64,000 bases of DNA from Roseicyclus marinus (GTDB lineage: Bacteria > Pseudomonadota > Alphaproteobacteria > Rhodobacterales > Rhodobacteraceae), in NCBI RefSeq assembly GCF_036322625.1, contig NZ_AP027266.1, positions 1,553,001-1,617,000 on the forward strand, in the 5' to 3' direction. Under the pieces are notes generated by a model that saw only the letters and a program-made list of their open reading frames with translations, made no database searches and was not told the origin of the DNA. Made by a program: the position numbers and the translations under genes. Shown in pieces: positions 32,986 through 41,689 of the stretch (position 1 is the stretch's first letter; each line of letters starts with the position of its first letter).

Positions 32986-34347
32986 TTAACGCTTACTTAT
33001 CCCTAACCAGATCCCGTCCTTCGCCCTGACCGTCAGATAAGCGACCGGCATCGGCACGCGTTCGGGCAGGGCCTCGAACCGGAAGGCACGGATAAGCATG
33101 GCGAGCAGGAGCGGCCCTTCTACCATGGCGAAACCTGCGCCGGCGCAGACCCTTGCCCCTGCGGAAAAGGGGATGAAGGCCTCTCGCAGGCAGCTTTTGC
33201 CGTTCTCGGTCGTCCAGCGGCCGGGATCGAAACCATCGGGATTGTCCCACAGGCGCGCGTGGCGGTGCAGGTGCCAGGGCGAGATCACGATCTGGCTGCC
33301 CCGGCGGAGGTCACGGTCGCGGAAACATTCCGGGCCGGTCGCCTCTCGCACCATCATGGGCACGGGCGGATAAAGGCGCAGTGTCTCGCGGAAGATGTCG
33401 CGCGCAAGGCGCAGCTTGGCCATGACCGCGAAATCGGGGCCTTGGGCCAAAGCCTCTTCCGCCTCTGCCGCCAGCCTTTCTTGCCATTCGGGATATCGCG
33501 CCAGCAGGTAAAGCGCCCAGGCCAGCGCCGAGGCGCTGGTTTCATGGCCCGCCAGAAAAAAGATCGCGACCTGATCGACCATTTCCTCGGTGGTGAAGCG
33601 CGCGCCGGTTTCGGGATCGGCGGTTGTCATGATCTTGGTCGCCAGATCGTCGGGCGCCGTGCCTGCAACGATCTCGGCCATGCGGGCGGCGGTCATCTGG
33701 GTGATCAGCGCGCGGATCGCCTTGGCGGTGCGCCGCGTCTCGGCCCGATGGCCGCGCGGCATCCAGCGGGGCAGGGGCAGGAAGGCCGCCGCATTCAGGA
33801 TCGGCTGGGTGCGCTGATAGGCGCGAAACTGGTGAAAGACCCGGGCGGCGACACGATCCTCGATCGGCAGGGAAAAGAGCGTGCGAAAGATCACGTCAGC
33901 TGCGGCATGGCTCATATCCTCCTCGATCTCGCGGGTGCCTTGGGTGATGCGCGCCACCGCCGCCTCGCCCGCGGCCCAGATCGCGGGAAAGGTATCGCGC
34001 AGCCGCCCCCCCTCGAAGGCCGGATCGATGATGCGGCGCTGGCGTTGCCATTCCGCGCCATTGGTCAGAAAGACGGAGCGCCCGAGCAAGGGGCGCAACC
34101 CTTCGCCCACGCGGTCGGATTTCGGAAATTCCATCGGGCGCGCTTTCAGTACCTCGTCGATCAGCGCGGGCTGGTTGATCATGTAGCTGCGAAAAAAGGG
34201 CGTGCGAAATTCCGCCATCCAGGCGCGGTACAGGCGGGCGGGTTGAGCCGAGAGGATGTCTTGCCGGAAAAGCCGCATGTAACGCCAGAGCGAGACGCGC
34301 TCGGCCCTTGCGGGGGGTTTCGGTGGCAGATCGGGTGCTTCGCTCAT
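32986..34347 (-). CDS. Cytochrome P450
   Basis: 453-residue soluble haem-thiolate monooxygenase. I-helix oxygen motif FFLAGHETSAS, K-helix ETLR, the PERF-like region GFDPGRW, and haem ligand Cys in FSAGARVCAGAGFAM. No N-terminal membrane anchor. Substrate unknown; no ferredoxin or reductase gene is beside it. Its ATG overlaps the stop of the upstream hydrolase gene by 4 bases, so the two are translated together and may act on the same lipid-like substrate (inference). Confidence 0.93.
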   Translation of the reverse strand: MSEAPDLPPKPPARAERVSLWRYMRLFRQDILSAQPARLYRAWMAEFRTPFFRSYMINQPALIDEVLKARPMEFPKSDRVGEGLRPLLGRSVFLTNGAEWQRQRRIIDPAFEGGRLRDTFPAIWAAGEAAVARITQGTREIEEDMSHAAADVIFRTLFSLPIEDRVAARVFHQFRAYQRTQPILNAAAFLPLPRWMPRGHRAETRRTAKAIRALITQMTAARMAEIVAGTAPDDLATKIMTTADPETGARFTTEEMVDQVAIFFLAGHETSASALAWALYLLARYPEWQERLAAEAEEALAQGPDFAVMAKLRLARDIFRETLRLYPPVPMMVREATGPECFRDRDLRRGSQIVISPWHLHRHARLWDNPDGFDPGRWTTENGKSCLREAFIPFSAGARVCAGAGFAMVEGPLLLAMLIRAFRFEALPERVPMPVAYLTVRAKDGIWLGISKR

Positions 34348-35582
34348 GCCGCGATCCCGGTATGGCGGTTCACCGGCGTCTCGATCCGGCTGGCCGAGGG
34401 TGCGCGATCGGCAAAGCGCGCGCCAAGCGTCATTGGGCCAGCGGTGATGCGGAAATAATCGTAATCATCGGGATTGCCCGGCAGATTGTCGAATGCGTTT
34501 AGGTATTGGAAATGCAGCTCGAAAAGCCGCCAGCGCAGGGCTGCGCGCGTCTCGGCGCGCAAGGTCCGGGTGAAGGCGCCGGAGATAACGAGCGGCCAGC
34601 GTTTGCCGACCGGGGCGACGCCCGAGACGGCCACAGGATCACACAGCGCAAAGGCGCAGCCATCGCCGGGGGCCGTCACATCGACCCACGCCACATCCTG
34701 CACCGACAGAAAGGCGAGATCCGCCCGCAGCCGTGTCGCGCGTGGCAGAAAGCTCACCATCGGCACGACATGGCCGGGCGTCAGGAGCGACAGGGCCGGC
34801 CCTTCTGGGCGCATGTGTCCGGCCCGGATCAGGTCGGCAAGAACGGAGATTGCGATATAGGCGCCCGAGGAATGGCCGACGATCAGCACTTCGTCGACAT
34901 CGCTGGCCAGCGCGCTTGCGATGCGGTCGGCGAAGTCTTGCATTCGCGCGTCTTGCGCGGGCGGATAGGCCCCATCGTGGCGCGAGGAAAAGGCGTAATC
35001 CTTCATCAGGTACCAGGCGTAGAGATGATCGCGGCGCTGGAACCAGCGCAGCATGGGCAGGGCAATCAAGAGCGCTACGGCGCCCTGCAAGACAAGGGCC
35101 AGAGCAAAGGGCAGGGTGAAGCCCGCCGCATCGACCAACGCAAGAAGCCCCGCGCCCGCCAACATCCCGGCCAGCGCCGCGATTCCCAGTTGGGCCAGAA
35201 GGACCACAACCGGGTAAAGGGCTGCAATCACGGGACCTTTTCTCAGGCGCATCAGGCGAAACAGCGCGCCCGACCCGATATAGGCCCAAGCTGTGCGCAC
35301 CAGCCCCAGGTAGGTGGCAAGGATGCCGCCCCGCATCCCCGCCTGCACGATATCGGCCCAATGGAGGATTTCGAAGCCGGTCGTGACCTCCTGTCCTTCG
35401 ATCCTTGCGCTCACGCCCCAGCCGAACCGCGCGCCATCTGGGGCCTTGGCTTTCGTGATCTCGTAGCCGGACAGGGCAGCCTGCCGCGCAGCCTCGCGCC
35501 GGTAGCGTTCCCGATAGGCGCGCGGCGGCACCGGGTCGAAGCCGGGGATATAGAACACATGCCTGCGCGCCACCTTGGTCAT
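34344..35582 (-). CDS. Membrane-anchored alpha/beta hydrolase-like protein
   Basis: 412-residue protein. N-terminal HVFYIPGFDPVPPRAY, a central hydrophobic region with two or three membrane helices (about residues 115-175), then a serine-hydrolase elbow VLIVGHSSGAYIA (GxSxG). The C-terminal half lacks a clearly placed acid/His pair that I can assign. It is upstream of and overlapping the P450 gene. A lipase/esterase role is inferred from the elbow only. Confidence 0.7.
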   Translation of the reverse strand: MTKVARRHVFYIPGFDPVPPRAYRERYRREAARQAALSGYEITKAKAPDGARFGWGVSARIEGQEVTTGFEILHWADIVQAGMRGGILATYLGLVRTAWAYIGSGALFRLMRLRKGPVIAALYPVVVLLAQLGIAALAGMLAGAGLLALVDAAGFTLPFALALVLQGAVALLIALPMLRWFQRRDHLYAWYLMKDYAFSSRHDGAYPPAQDARMQDFADRIASALASDVDEVLIVGHSSGAYIAISVLADLIRAGHMRPEGPALSLLTPGHVVPMVSFLPRATRLRADLAFLSVQDVAWVDVTAPGDGCAFALCDPVAVSGVAPVGKRWPLVISGAFTRTLRAETRAALRWRLFELHFQYLNAFDNLPGNPDDYDYFRITAGPMTLGARFADRAPSASRIETPVNRHTGIAA

Positions 35583-35624
35583 GCGGCGCAGGATACTGCG
35601 GGATTGCGGCAGGGATAGGGCCGA

Positions 35625-36380
35625 TCAGCCCAAAAGGCCAAGCGCGGGGAAGGTCTCGAGCAGCCAGAAGGAAAAGGCGGAAAACGCCCCTGTCATGAGC
35701 GCCACGCCCACGCCGATGAGCAGGAGGCCCATGATGCGTTCGATGGTTTTCATATGTCTTTTCATACGGTTCATCACGCCCATCGCGCGGTCGATGAAGC
35801 CAGCGGCCAGCAAAAACGGGATGCCGAGACCCACGGCATAGATCGCCAGAAGCGTCGTGCCGCGCGATACGCTCGCCTCGGTCGCGGCGATGGACAGGAT
35901 CGCGCCCAGTTGCGGACCGATGCAGGGTGTCCAGCCGAAGGCGAAGGCGAGGCCGAGGATATAGGCACCAAAGGCCGATCCGCCCTGATCGCCCGCGTCG
36001 AGCCGCGCTTCGCGGTTCAGGATCGGGATGGTGATGACGCCAAGGAAATGCAGGCCGAAGACGATGATCACGGCCCCCGCGATCTGGCCCAGAAGGATCT
36101 GGTTCTGGAGGAAGAACTGGCCGAAAATCGAGGCGGTGAAGCCGAGGAAGACGAAGACCGTGGATAGGCCGAGCACGAAAAAAAGCGCCGCGATCAAGGC
36201 CTTGCGGCGCGCGGCGCGGGCGTTGCCGTCGATCTCGGCCATGGTGATGCCGCCCATGTAGGCGAGGTAGGGCGGCACGATGGGCAGGACGCAGGGGCTG
36301 AGAAAACTGAGGATGCCCGCGGCAAAGGCCACGAGCATCGCGGGCAAAAGGCTGGCGTCGAAAAGGTCGATCCCGAACAT
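35625..36380 (-). CDS. ccdA: Cytochrome c biogenesis protein CcdA (DsbD membrane-domain family)
   Basis: 251-residue membrane protein with six hydrophobic helices and the redox cysteine motifs LSPCVLPIVPPYLAY and GWTPCIGPQLGA. It carries electrons from cytoplasmic thioredoxin across the membrane to periplasmic thiol partners used in cytochrome c maturation. Start ATG 36380 (MFGIDLFDAS). Stands alone, 42 bases after the hydrolase start. Confidence 0.92.
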   Translation of the reverse strand: MFGIDLFDASLLPAMLVAFAAGILSFLSPCVLPIVPPYLAYMGGITMAEIDGNARAARRKALIAALFFVLGLSTVFVFLGFTASIFGQFFLQNQILLGQIAGAVIIVFGLHFLGVITIPILNREARLDAGDQGGSAFGAYILGLAFAFGWTPCIGPQLGAILSIAATEASVSRGTTLLAIYAVGLGIPFLLAAGFIDRAMGVMNRMKRHMKTIERIMGLLLIGVGVALMTGAFSAFSFWLLETFPALGLLG

Positions 36381-36465
36381 GAATTTCGTCTAGCCTGTTC
36401 CGGCGGGAGCGTCACGCGCCATCGCGTCACATTCGCGTTGGCTTGGGGTCGACGTGTGAGATGCG

Positions 36466-36535
36466 GCCGTTTTCCTCGAGGAAAACGGCTTGGAAACCTC
36501 GAGGTTTCCAGGCCGGAAAACCCGGGTTTTCCGGC
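36466..36535. repeat. Tandem perfect palindromes, array 3
   Basis: Three perfect palindromes: a 24-bp one at 36466-36489 with core GTTTTCCTCGAGGAAAAC; TGGAAACCTCGAGGTTTCCA at 36491-36510; and a 24-bp one at 36512-36535 with core GGAAAACCCGGGTTTTCC. Only one base separates neighbours. The array starts 4 bases beyond the stop of the 85-aa gene (minus strand) and occupies the gap before ccdA. Confidence 0.85.
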
Positions 36536-36538
36536 GGC

Positions 36539-36796
36539 TTAGGCGACGGGATGCTGCGCAGATTTCGGGCGGAGGATGCGCACGGGTTCCGCGTTGCAAA
36601 AGATGATGATCTGGCCCGCATTCTCTATCGCGCGAAAACCACGGCGGTACACTTCTTCGACAAAGGCGTCGCGGCCGAAGTAGCGATCCACATCGCGCAG
36701 CGACCTGCGGATCACCTTGCCGTTCCGCACCAGTTTGCTGCCGAAGACATCGGCCAGATACGCCTCGGGCGAGAGATGGGGCGGTGTCCTGTCCAT
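36539..36796 (-). CDS. Small conserved protein, 85 aa, paralogue of the gene at 6923-7159
   Basis: 85-residue soluble protein. VFGSKLVRNGKVIRRSLRDV, GRDAFVEEVYRRGFRAIENAGQ and IIIFCNAEPVRIL align ungapped with the 78-aa product in the one-carbon operon. Function unknown; the even spacing of Arg and Gly suggests a small alpha/beta fold. It is oriented leftward and followed at once by palindrome array 3, exactly as its paralogue is followed by array 1. Confidence 0.72.
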   Translation of the reverse strand: MDRTPPHLSPEAYLADVFGSKLVRNGKVIRRSLRDVDRYFGRDAFVEEVYRRGFRAIENAGQIIIFCNAEPVRILRPKSAQHPVA

Positions 36797-36829
36797 ACCC
36801 CGTTTTCCCCGATTCCGGTTAACGGAGCC

Positions 36830-37057
36830 CTAAGATTCAGCCTTCACTCTTTCCAGAACGTGAACGCGGATGGCGGAGGCTAACCCGGATTTAACCCCCC
36901 GCGCGGCGTCGATTTCCGCGACCAGCTCGTTCACCGATTTCCCCTCCAGATCGGCGAGCCGCTGAAGCTCGGTCCAGAAGGCATCTTCGAGCGAGACACT
37001 CGTACGGTGACCGCGCAGGGTCAGGGAGTGTTTGCGCGGGCGGGAGGTACCGCTCAT
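36830..37057 (-). CDS. Ribbon-helix-helix domain protein
   Basis: 75-residue protein with the pattern HRTSVSLEDAFWTELQRLADLEGKSVNELVAEID, a ribbon-helix-helix DNA-binding fold (one beta strand, two helices) of the short aryl-sulfate-like/RHH_4 class. The start at 37057 overlaps the stop of the DUF4169 gene by 4 bases. Its targets are unknown; with the upstream small genes it forms the tail of the fumC operon. Confidence 0.72.
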   Translation of the reverse strand: MSGTSRPRKHSLTLRGHRTSVSLEDAFWTELQRLADLEGKSVNELVAEIDAARGVKSGLASAIRVHVLERVKAES

Positions 37058-37260
37058 GCCTCGGGCTCCCCCGCAGGATCGGCGGGATCGCGGCGGTGGG
37101 CGTCGAGATGGGCGGCCTCGGCCCGCAGGCGGGCGGCTTCGGCGGCGCGTTCGGCCTTGGTCCGGCCGAAACGTGCGGCATTGGCGTCGGCGGTCCGGCG
37201 CTTTTCGTCGCGCGCGCGCTGTTTGCGGACCCGGCCAAGATTGATCACGTCGCGCGCCAT
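37054..37260 (-). CDS. DUF4169-type small basic protein
   Basis: 68-residue, highly charged, helical protein (MARDVINLGRVRKQRARDEKRR, then Ala/Arg/Glu repeats). The pattern INLxxxRKxxxRxxxxxxA matches the DUF4169 family of alphaproteobacteria. Likely an extended helix. It lies 14 bases after the chorismate mutase-like gene and overlaps the RHH gene; the DUF4169-RHH pairing is a recurring one as far as I recall. Function unknown. Confidence 0.7.
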   Translation of the reverse strand: MARDVINLGRVRKQRARDEKRRTADANAARFGRTKAERAAEAARLRAEAAHLDAHRRDPADPAGEPEA

Positions 37261-37274
37261 GTGATTTCCCCCCG

Positions 37275-37805
37275 TCAGCCTGCGCCCGCAAGGCCGAGGG
37301 CTGCCTCGGCCAAGGTGGCGGCGGTTTGCGGGGCGAGGCAGTCGAGACTGGGGGGCGGCATGGTCGAGGGCACCTGTCCCGCAGCCACGAGCGCCACAAG
37401 CGCTGCATCGATGCGCAGGATTTCGGGGCGGATCACGGCGGCCAGATCGGGCGCTTGGGTCGGGGCGGGAAAAGACCCGTCCGTCCAGCGCGCGAACCAG
37501 CAGGACTGGATCGCCTTTGCCGCGTCGATCTGGGCGGCGGAAAAGGCGACGAGGGGGGCGGGATCAAGCCCGAGGGACGTGGCTTGTGCGGCCATCGCCT
37601 CGAGCACGGCGGCCTCGCGCGGGAGATCCTCGACCGGGAGGGCGTGGAGATATTTCCACGCCGCCACATCCTGCATCAGGGCAAGCCGGTCGGTGATCAG
37701 CTCCGCCAAGGCGGGTTCCTGCGCAATTGCGCGCCCGGTGCCGAGAAAGGCCGTTGCGACAAGCGCAAGGCAGATCAGCAGAACCCGGGCGCGCGGGGCG
37801 ATCAT
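37275..37805 (-). CDS. Secreted chorismate mutase-like protein (AroQ gamma)
   Basis: 176-residue exported protein: signal peptide to about residue 28 (AIA-QEP). Then [39 protein letters not shown] and [13 protein letters not shown], the helix pattern of the periplasmic gamma class of AroQ chorismate mutases (Arg/Lys active-site positions R and K in [12 protein letters not shown] present). It would convert chorismate to prephenate outside the cytoplasm, where its purpose is unclear. Overlaps the fumC stop by 4 bases. Confidence 0.75.
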   Translation of the reverse strand: MIAPRARVLLICLALVATAFLGTGRAIAQEPALAELITDRLALMQDVAAWKYLHALPVEDLPREAAVLEAMAAQATSLGLDPAPLVAFSAAQIDAAKAIQSCWFARWTDGSFPAPTQAPDLAAVIRPEILRIDAALVALVAAGQVPSTMPPPSLDCLAPQTAATLAEAALGLAGAG

Positions 37806-39196
37806 CCCTTGGGTCCGATCATGTCCTCGGGGCGGACGACGCGGTCGAAGGTTTCCTCGTCCACGAAGCCGAGGCGGATCGCCTCTTCCTTGAGGGTGGT
37901 GCCGTTCTTGTGGGCGGTCTTGGCCACGGTGGTCGCATTGTCATAGCCGATGGTGGGCGCAAGCGCCGTCACCAGCATCAGGCTTTCGCGCATCAGCTTG
38001 CCGATGCGGTCCACGTTCGCCTCGGTGCCCATCAGCATACGCTCGGTGAAGCTGTCGGCGGCATTGCCCAGAAGCGTCATGCTCTGCAGCAGGTTATAGG
38101 CCATCATCGGGTTGTAGACGTTCAGTTCGAAATGACCCTGCGACCCGGCAAAGGCGATGGCCGCATCATTGCCGAGAATATGGGCGCAGACCTGCGTCAT
38201 GGCTTCGGCCTGTGTCGGGTTCACCTTGCCCGGCATGATCGAGGAACCCGGTTCATTCTCGGGCAGGATCAGTTCGCCAAGGCCCGAACGGGGGCCGGAG
38301 CCGAGAAAGCGCATGTCATTGGCGATCTTGTAGCAGGCCATGGCCGCCGTCTTGATCGCGCCCGACATGAAGACCATGGCGTCATGGGCGGCCAGCGCCT
38401 CGAACTTGTTGGGGGCGGTGATGAAGGGCAGGCCGGTGATGTCGGCGATCCGGGCGGCGACGGCGGTATCCCAGCCCTTGTCGGTGTTGAGCCCCGTGCC
38501 GACGGCGGTGCCGCCCTGGGCCAGTTCGTAGATGCCGGGCAGCGCCAGCTTGATCCGGGCGATGCCGTTGCGGATCTGCATGGCATAGCCGGAGAATTCC
38601 TGACCGAGCGTCAGGGGCGTCGCATCCTGCGTATGGGTGCGGCCGATCTTGATGATGTCCTTGAAGGCCCGCGCCTTGGCCTCGAGCCCCTCGGCCAGTT
38701 TTTCGAGGCCGGGGATCAGAACCTCATGTGCCGTGACGGCGGCGGCGATATGCATCGCGGTCGGGAAGGTGTCGTTCGAGGACTGGCCCATGTTGCAATG
38801 GTCGTTGGGATGGACCGGCTTTTTCGAGCCGATGGTACCGCCCAGCATCTCGATCGCGCGGTTCGAGATGACCTCGTTCGCGTTCATGTTGGATTGGGTG
38901 CCGGAGCCGGTCTGCCAGACGACGAGGGGGAAATGGTCGTCGAGCTTGCCGTCGATCACTTCCTGGGCTGCGGCGATCATCGCATCGGCGAGATCAGCGT
39001 CGAGCTTGCCGGTGGATTTGTTCACCTCGGCGCAGGCGCGCTTGATCACGCCCAGGGCACGGACGATGGCCACGGGCTGCTTTTCCCAGCCGATGGGGAA
39101 ATTCATGATCGACCGCTGGGTCTGTGCGCCCCAATAGCGGTCGGCGGGCACCTCGAGCGGGCCGAAACTGTCCGATTCTGTGCGTGTGGCGGTCAT
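37802..39196 (-). CDS. fumC: Class II fumarate hydratase
   Basis: 464-residue TCA-cycle enzyme hydrating fumarate to malate. Superfamily signature [28 protein letters not shown] and [14 protein letters not shown] are the substrate-binding segments. ATG 39196 begins [29 protein letters not shown] (cut here into its known parts TRTESDSFG and YWGAQTQRS). Leads a leftward run fumC-aroQ gamma-DUF4169-RHH with overlaps or short gaps. Confidence 0.96.
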   Translation of the reverse strand: MTATRTESDSFGPLEVPADRYWGAQTQRSIMNFPIGWEKQPVAIVRALGVIKRACAEVNKSTGKLDADLADAMIAAAQEVIDGKLDDHFPLVVWQTGSGTQSNMNANEVISNRAIEMLGGTIGSKKPVHPNDHCNMGQSSNDTFPTAMHIAAAVTAHEVLIPGLEKLAEGLEAKARAFKDIIKIGRTHTQDATPLTLGQEFSGYAMQIRNGIARIKLALPGIYELAQGGTAVGTGLNTDKGWDTAVAARIADITGLPFITAPNKFEALAAHDAMVFMSGAIKTAAMACYKIANDMRFLGSGPRSGLGELILPENEPGSSIMPGKVNPTQAEAMTQVCAHILGNDAAIAFAGSQGHFELNVYNPMMAYNLLQSMTLLGNAADSFTERMLMGTEANVDRIGKLMRESLMLVTALAPTIGYDNATTVAKTAHKNGTTLKEEAIRLGFVDEETFDRVVRPEDMIGPKG

Positions 39197-39269
39197 TTTG
39201 ATCCCTCCGGTATGCCGTTGCATGCCGTTTAGCGGCCCCTTGCGCGTCGTGCAATGCGGCCAAGCTGCC

Positions 39270-39830
39270 TCAGGCGGGTTTGGTGAAACGATAGACGCGG
39301 GCGGGGGGCATGTTCCACCAGATCTTGCGCGAGACCGTCCAGTCGAGCCCCAGTTCCTCGCGCACAGCGCGGGCCACGGGGGGCTTGGGGCCATAGGTGA
39401 ACTGGACATAACTGCCGCCGGGTTTCACGCGCTGGAAGGTGCCGGTGAGGATGTCGCGCTGGAGCGCCAGCGGCATGGACAGGAGCGGCAGGCCCGAGAT
39501 CACGGCCTGTGCGCCTGCGACAGGCAGGGTGCCGACATCGCCCGCGCTCATCTGGTGCACGTTGATCCGGGGAAAGCGTGCGCGCAGGCGCTCGCAGAAA
39601 TCGGGGTTCATCTCGATCGAATGGAGGTTTTCGGGGGCTACGCCGCGATCGAGGATGGCTTGCGTTATGTTGCCGGTGCCGGCCCCCAATTCGATCACGG
39701 GACCCGCTGCGGGGTCGATACCCGCCGCCATTTCGGCGCAGAGAAAGCGGGAGGAGGGGGCAAGCGCCACCACCTGGTGCGGGCGGCGGAAAAGCTGGCC
39801 CATGAAGAGCGCGAAATCGCTGTTGGCCAT
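39270..39830 (-). CDS. Class I SAM methyltransferase, phospholipid N-methyltransferase-like
   Basis: 186-residue methyltransferase with SAM motif [17 protein letters not shown], an acidic residue after it (IEMNPDF), and SGLPLLSMP, the PmtA-type motif IV. The N-terminal AVVALAPSS-like stretch ([15 protein letters not shown]) matches the Sinorhizobium PmtA group, which methylates phosphatidylethanolamine toward phosphatidylcholine. rRNA adenine methylase relatives share the fold, so function is probable, not certain. 73 bases upstream of fumC. Confidence 0.75.
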   Translation of the reverse strand: MANSDFALFMGQLFRRPHQVVALAPSSRFLCAEMAAGIDPAAGPVIELGAGTGNITQAILDRGVAPENLHSIEMNPDFCERLRARFPRINVHQMSAGDVGTLPVAGAQAVISGLPLLSMPLALQRDILTGTFQRVKPGGSYVQFTYGPKPPVARAVREELGLDWTVSRKIWWNMPPARVYRFTKPA

Positions 39831-39910
39831 GGTCCGCCCCGTCGCTGTGCCCCGCTGTCGATGGGTGTTCTAACCCGTGCCGGGGGCAGGGCAAGCCCGC
39901 CCGCGACGGA

Positions 39911-40381
39911 TCAATGGTTCTTGCGGAACCGGTCGAGGCTGACGACCTCGGCATCCTGGCCCGGTTTGCCCGTGGGGGGCGGTGCGGGCGGTTCATCCTC
40001 GGGGCCGTCATCGGGGGTTTCGGTCCGCTCGAAGCGCAGGCCGAATTCGACCGAAGGATCGACAAAGGTGCGGATCGCGTCGAAGGGGATGCGCAGGCTT
40101 TCGGGATTGTCCCCGAAATTCAGGATGATGGAGAAACCGTCATCATCCACGGCCAGACCGTCATACCAGTTCTGGATGACGATGGTCATTTCCTCGGGGT
40201 AGCGGTCGCGCAGCCAATCGGCCAGCCCCACGCCCTCGGCCGTGGTGTCGAAGGTGATGAAGAAATGGTGATCGCCGGGCAGGCCGGTTGCCGCGACTTC
40301 CGACAGGACCCGCTGGATCAGGCCGCGCATCGCGTGATGCATGAGGCGGCCATAGGCGATGGAGGTGGGGCGGTCGGACAT
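39911..40381 (-). CDS. sspB: ClpXP adaptor SspB (alphaproteobacterial type)
   Basis: 156-residue protein: an N-terminal folded domain (IAYGRLMHHAMRGLIQ, FFITFDTTAEGV, MTIVIQNWYDGLAVDDDGF), a Pro/Asp/Glu-rich linker (about 125-145), and a short C-terminal tail DAEVVSLDRFRKNH of the kind that docks on ClpX. SspB tethers ssrA-tagged proteins to ClpXP. ATG 40381 gives MSDRPTSIAYG; an upstream frame extension is unconserved. The tmRNA gene that makes the tag lies 1.3 kb away. Confidence 0.85.
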   Translation of the reverse strand: MSDRPTSIAYGRLMHHAMRGLIQRVLSEVAATGLPGDHHFFITFDTTAEGVGLADWLRDRYPEEMTIVIQNWYDGLAVDDDGFSIILNFGDNPESLRIPFDAIRTFVDPSVEFGLRFERTETPDDGPEDEPPAPPPTGKPGQDAEVVSLDRFRKNH

Positions 40382-40469
40382 GAGCGGCAGGGCATCCCTG
40401 TAAGGTGCCCTCACCATAGAAGATTCGTTTCGATTTGAAAGGCGCAGCCTGACGCTTGGGCGCGGTGTT

Positions 40470-40835
40470 TCAGGCGGCGGGCAGGTTGGCGAGGATCAGC
40501 CAGGCGGCAAGCCCCGCCTCGCAGGCGAAAAAGCTCCAGCTTTGGCGGCTGGCGGCATTGTCGCGGAAGATCGAGGTGATGCGCCCGGTCGCAGCGCCCG
40601 CATAGGCCAGGCCCACGACGACCCAGGCGAGCGGCTGGTCGAGAAAGATCGCGCCAAGGCCCAGACCGACGAAGAGGCACCCGGAGGCGGCCGACACCTC
40701 GGTATAGGCCATGTTGGAGGGGCCTGCCTGCATGTCGAGCTGTTCCATCGTCCAGCGCGGCGCGAGCCACCCCATGAGGCCAAGGACGATCGTCAGGATC
40801 GCAACCGCGTAATTGATGAAGTCGAGGGCGGTCAT
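40470..40835 (-). CDS. Small membrane protein, DUF4345-like
   Basis: 121-residue protein with four hydrophobic segments (about 6-24, 48-66, 72-85, 104-119). The pattern GLMGWLAPRW, NMAYTEVSAASGCLF, GLGLGAI and YAGAATGRI resembles DUF4345 family members. Function unknown. ATG 40835 has GAAAGGA upstream. Monocistronic as far as can be seen. Confidence 0.65.
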   Translation of the reverse strand: MTALDFINYAVAILTIVLGLMGWLAPRWTMEQLDMQAGPSNMAYTEVSAASGCLFVGLGLGAIFLDQPLAWVVVGLAYAGAATGRITSIFRDNAASRQSWSFFACEAGLAAWLILANLPAA

Positions 40836-41165
40836 CTGGGTCCTTTCGGGCAATCTTGACGCATCTGTCGGTTCTTTAACGTAGCGCGGAGCCGGGCGGA
40901 TCACTTGCGCGTGAAAAAATTTGGGCGCGCGTCGGGCAAGGCGGAGCCGGGAGTGGCGCGGGCGCTGCAAGCCATGCGGATGGGGCTGCACGAAAGTTGG
41001 GCGAAACGCACGGTGGTGCCGCTTTTCTCTCGACGGGATAGGGGCGGGTTGATAGCTCACGGGGGACTGCATCGGATTTGCCATGGACATGTACAGGGTT
41101 CGGACCGGACTGGCCCCCCGATGCAGTGCGACCGGCCATGTCTTCCGAACCGACAGGAGATCATC
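40836..41165. other. Intergenic region, no gene recognised
   Basis: 330 bases between divergent small genes. Open frames here have no start/ribosome site and no recognisable composition. It presumably carries the promoters of the DUF4345-like gene and the secreted protein; no clear -35/-10 pair or hairpin was identified. Confidence 0.5.
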
Positions 41166-41627
41166 ATGACGAAACTGACCGCGCTGGGTGTGCTTGTCTT
41201 CCTGGCGTCGACAGGGGGGGCCTTGGCGTGTCCCTCGGTCTCGGATCCGGCGGGGATGACCATCGCCACCACGGGTGAGGATCTGTGGAGCCCCAACAGC
41301 TACGGGGTCGCGGCCGGGGGCGATATCGATCTGGACGCCTGCCCGTCGGTTCCGGGCACGGGCATGGTCGTTTCCGGCCCCGATTTCGAGTTCCAGCTGT
41401 CGGGCCTGGCGGGCTACAACCTGCTGCAACTGCGGGTGGTGGGCGATTGCGACACGGTGCTTTTGGTCAACGACAGCACGGGGCAGTGGCATTTCTCGGA
41501 TGATTTCAACGGCGCGGTGCATCCCGTCATCGATATCGTCGGCGCAAGCGACGGGGTGTTCGACGTTTGGGTCGGCACCTATGGCAGCGAGATCTGCAGT
41601 GCCGAGCTGACGCTCGAAACCTTCTGA
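41166..41627 (+). CDS. Secreted hypothetical protein
   Basis: 153-residue exported protein: signal peptide MTKLTALGVLVFLASTGGALA with cleavage before Cys22. The mature part is acidic with paired cysteines and beta-rich repeats (GPDFEFQLSGLAGYNLLQLRV, VLLVNDSTGQWHFSDDF). The pattern 'DxDTVLLVND..G.W.F.DD' is seen in small periplasmic Rhodobacterales proteins sometimes mislabelled peptidase S1; no catalytic triad is present. ACAGGAGATC precedes ATG 41166. Function unknown. Confidence 0.65.
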   Translation: MTKLTALGVLVFLASTGGALACPSVSDPAGMTIATTGEDLWSPNSYGVAAGGDIDLDACPSVPGTGMVVSGPDFEFQLSGLAGYNLLQLRVVGDCDTVLLVNDSTGQWHFSDDFNGAVHPVIDIVGASDGVFDVWVGTYGSEICSAELTLETF

Positions 41628-41689
41628 GCTGCGACAGGGCGGTCCGGGGTCGGTAGGGCCCCGGGCTGTCTGTCGGCGATGTGGGGGGA

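Noticed and set aside
6872-36535. Reading the palindrome arrays as a CRISPR array
   Set aside because: Units differ in sequence, have 1-9 base gaps instead of 30-40 base spacers, and no cas gene is near.
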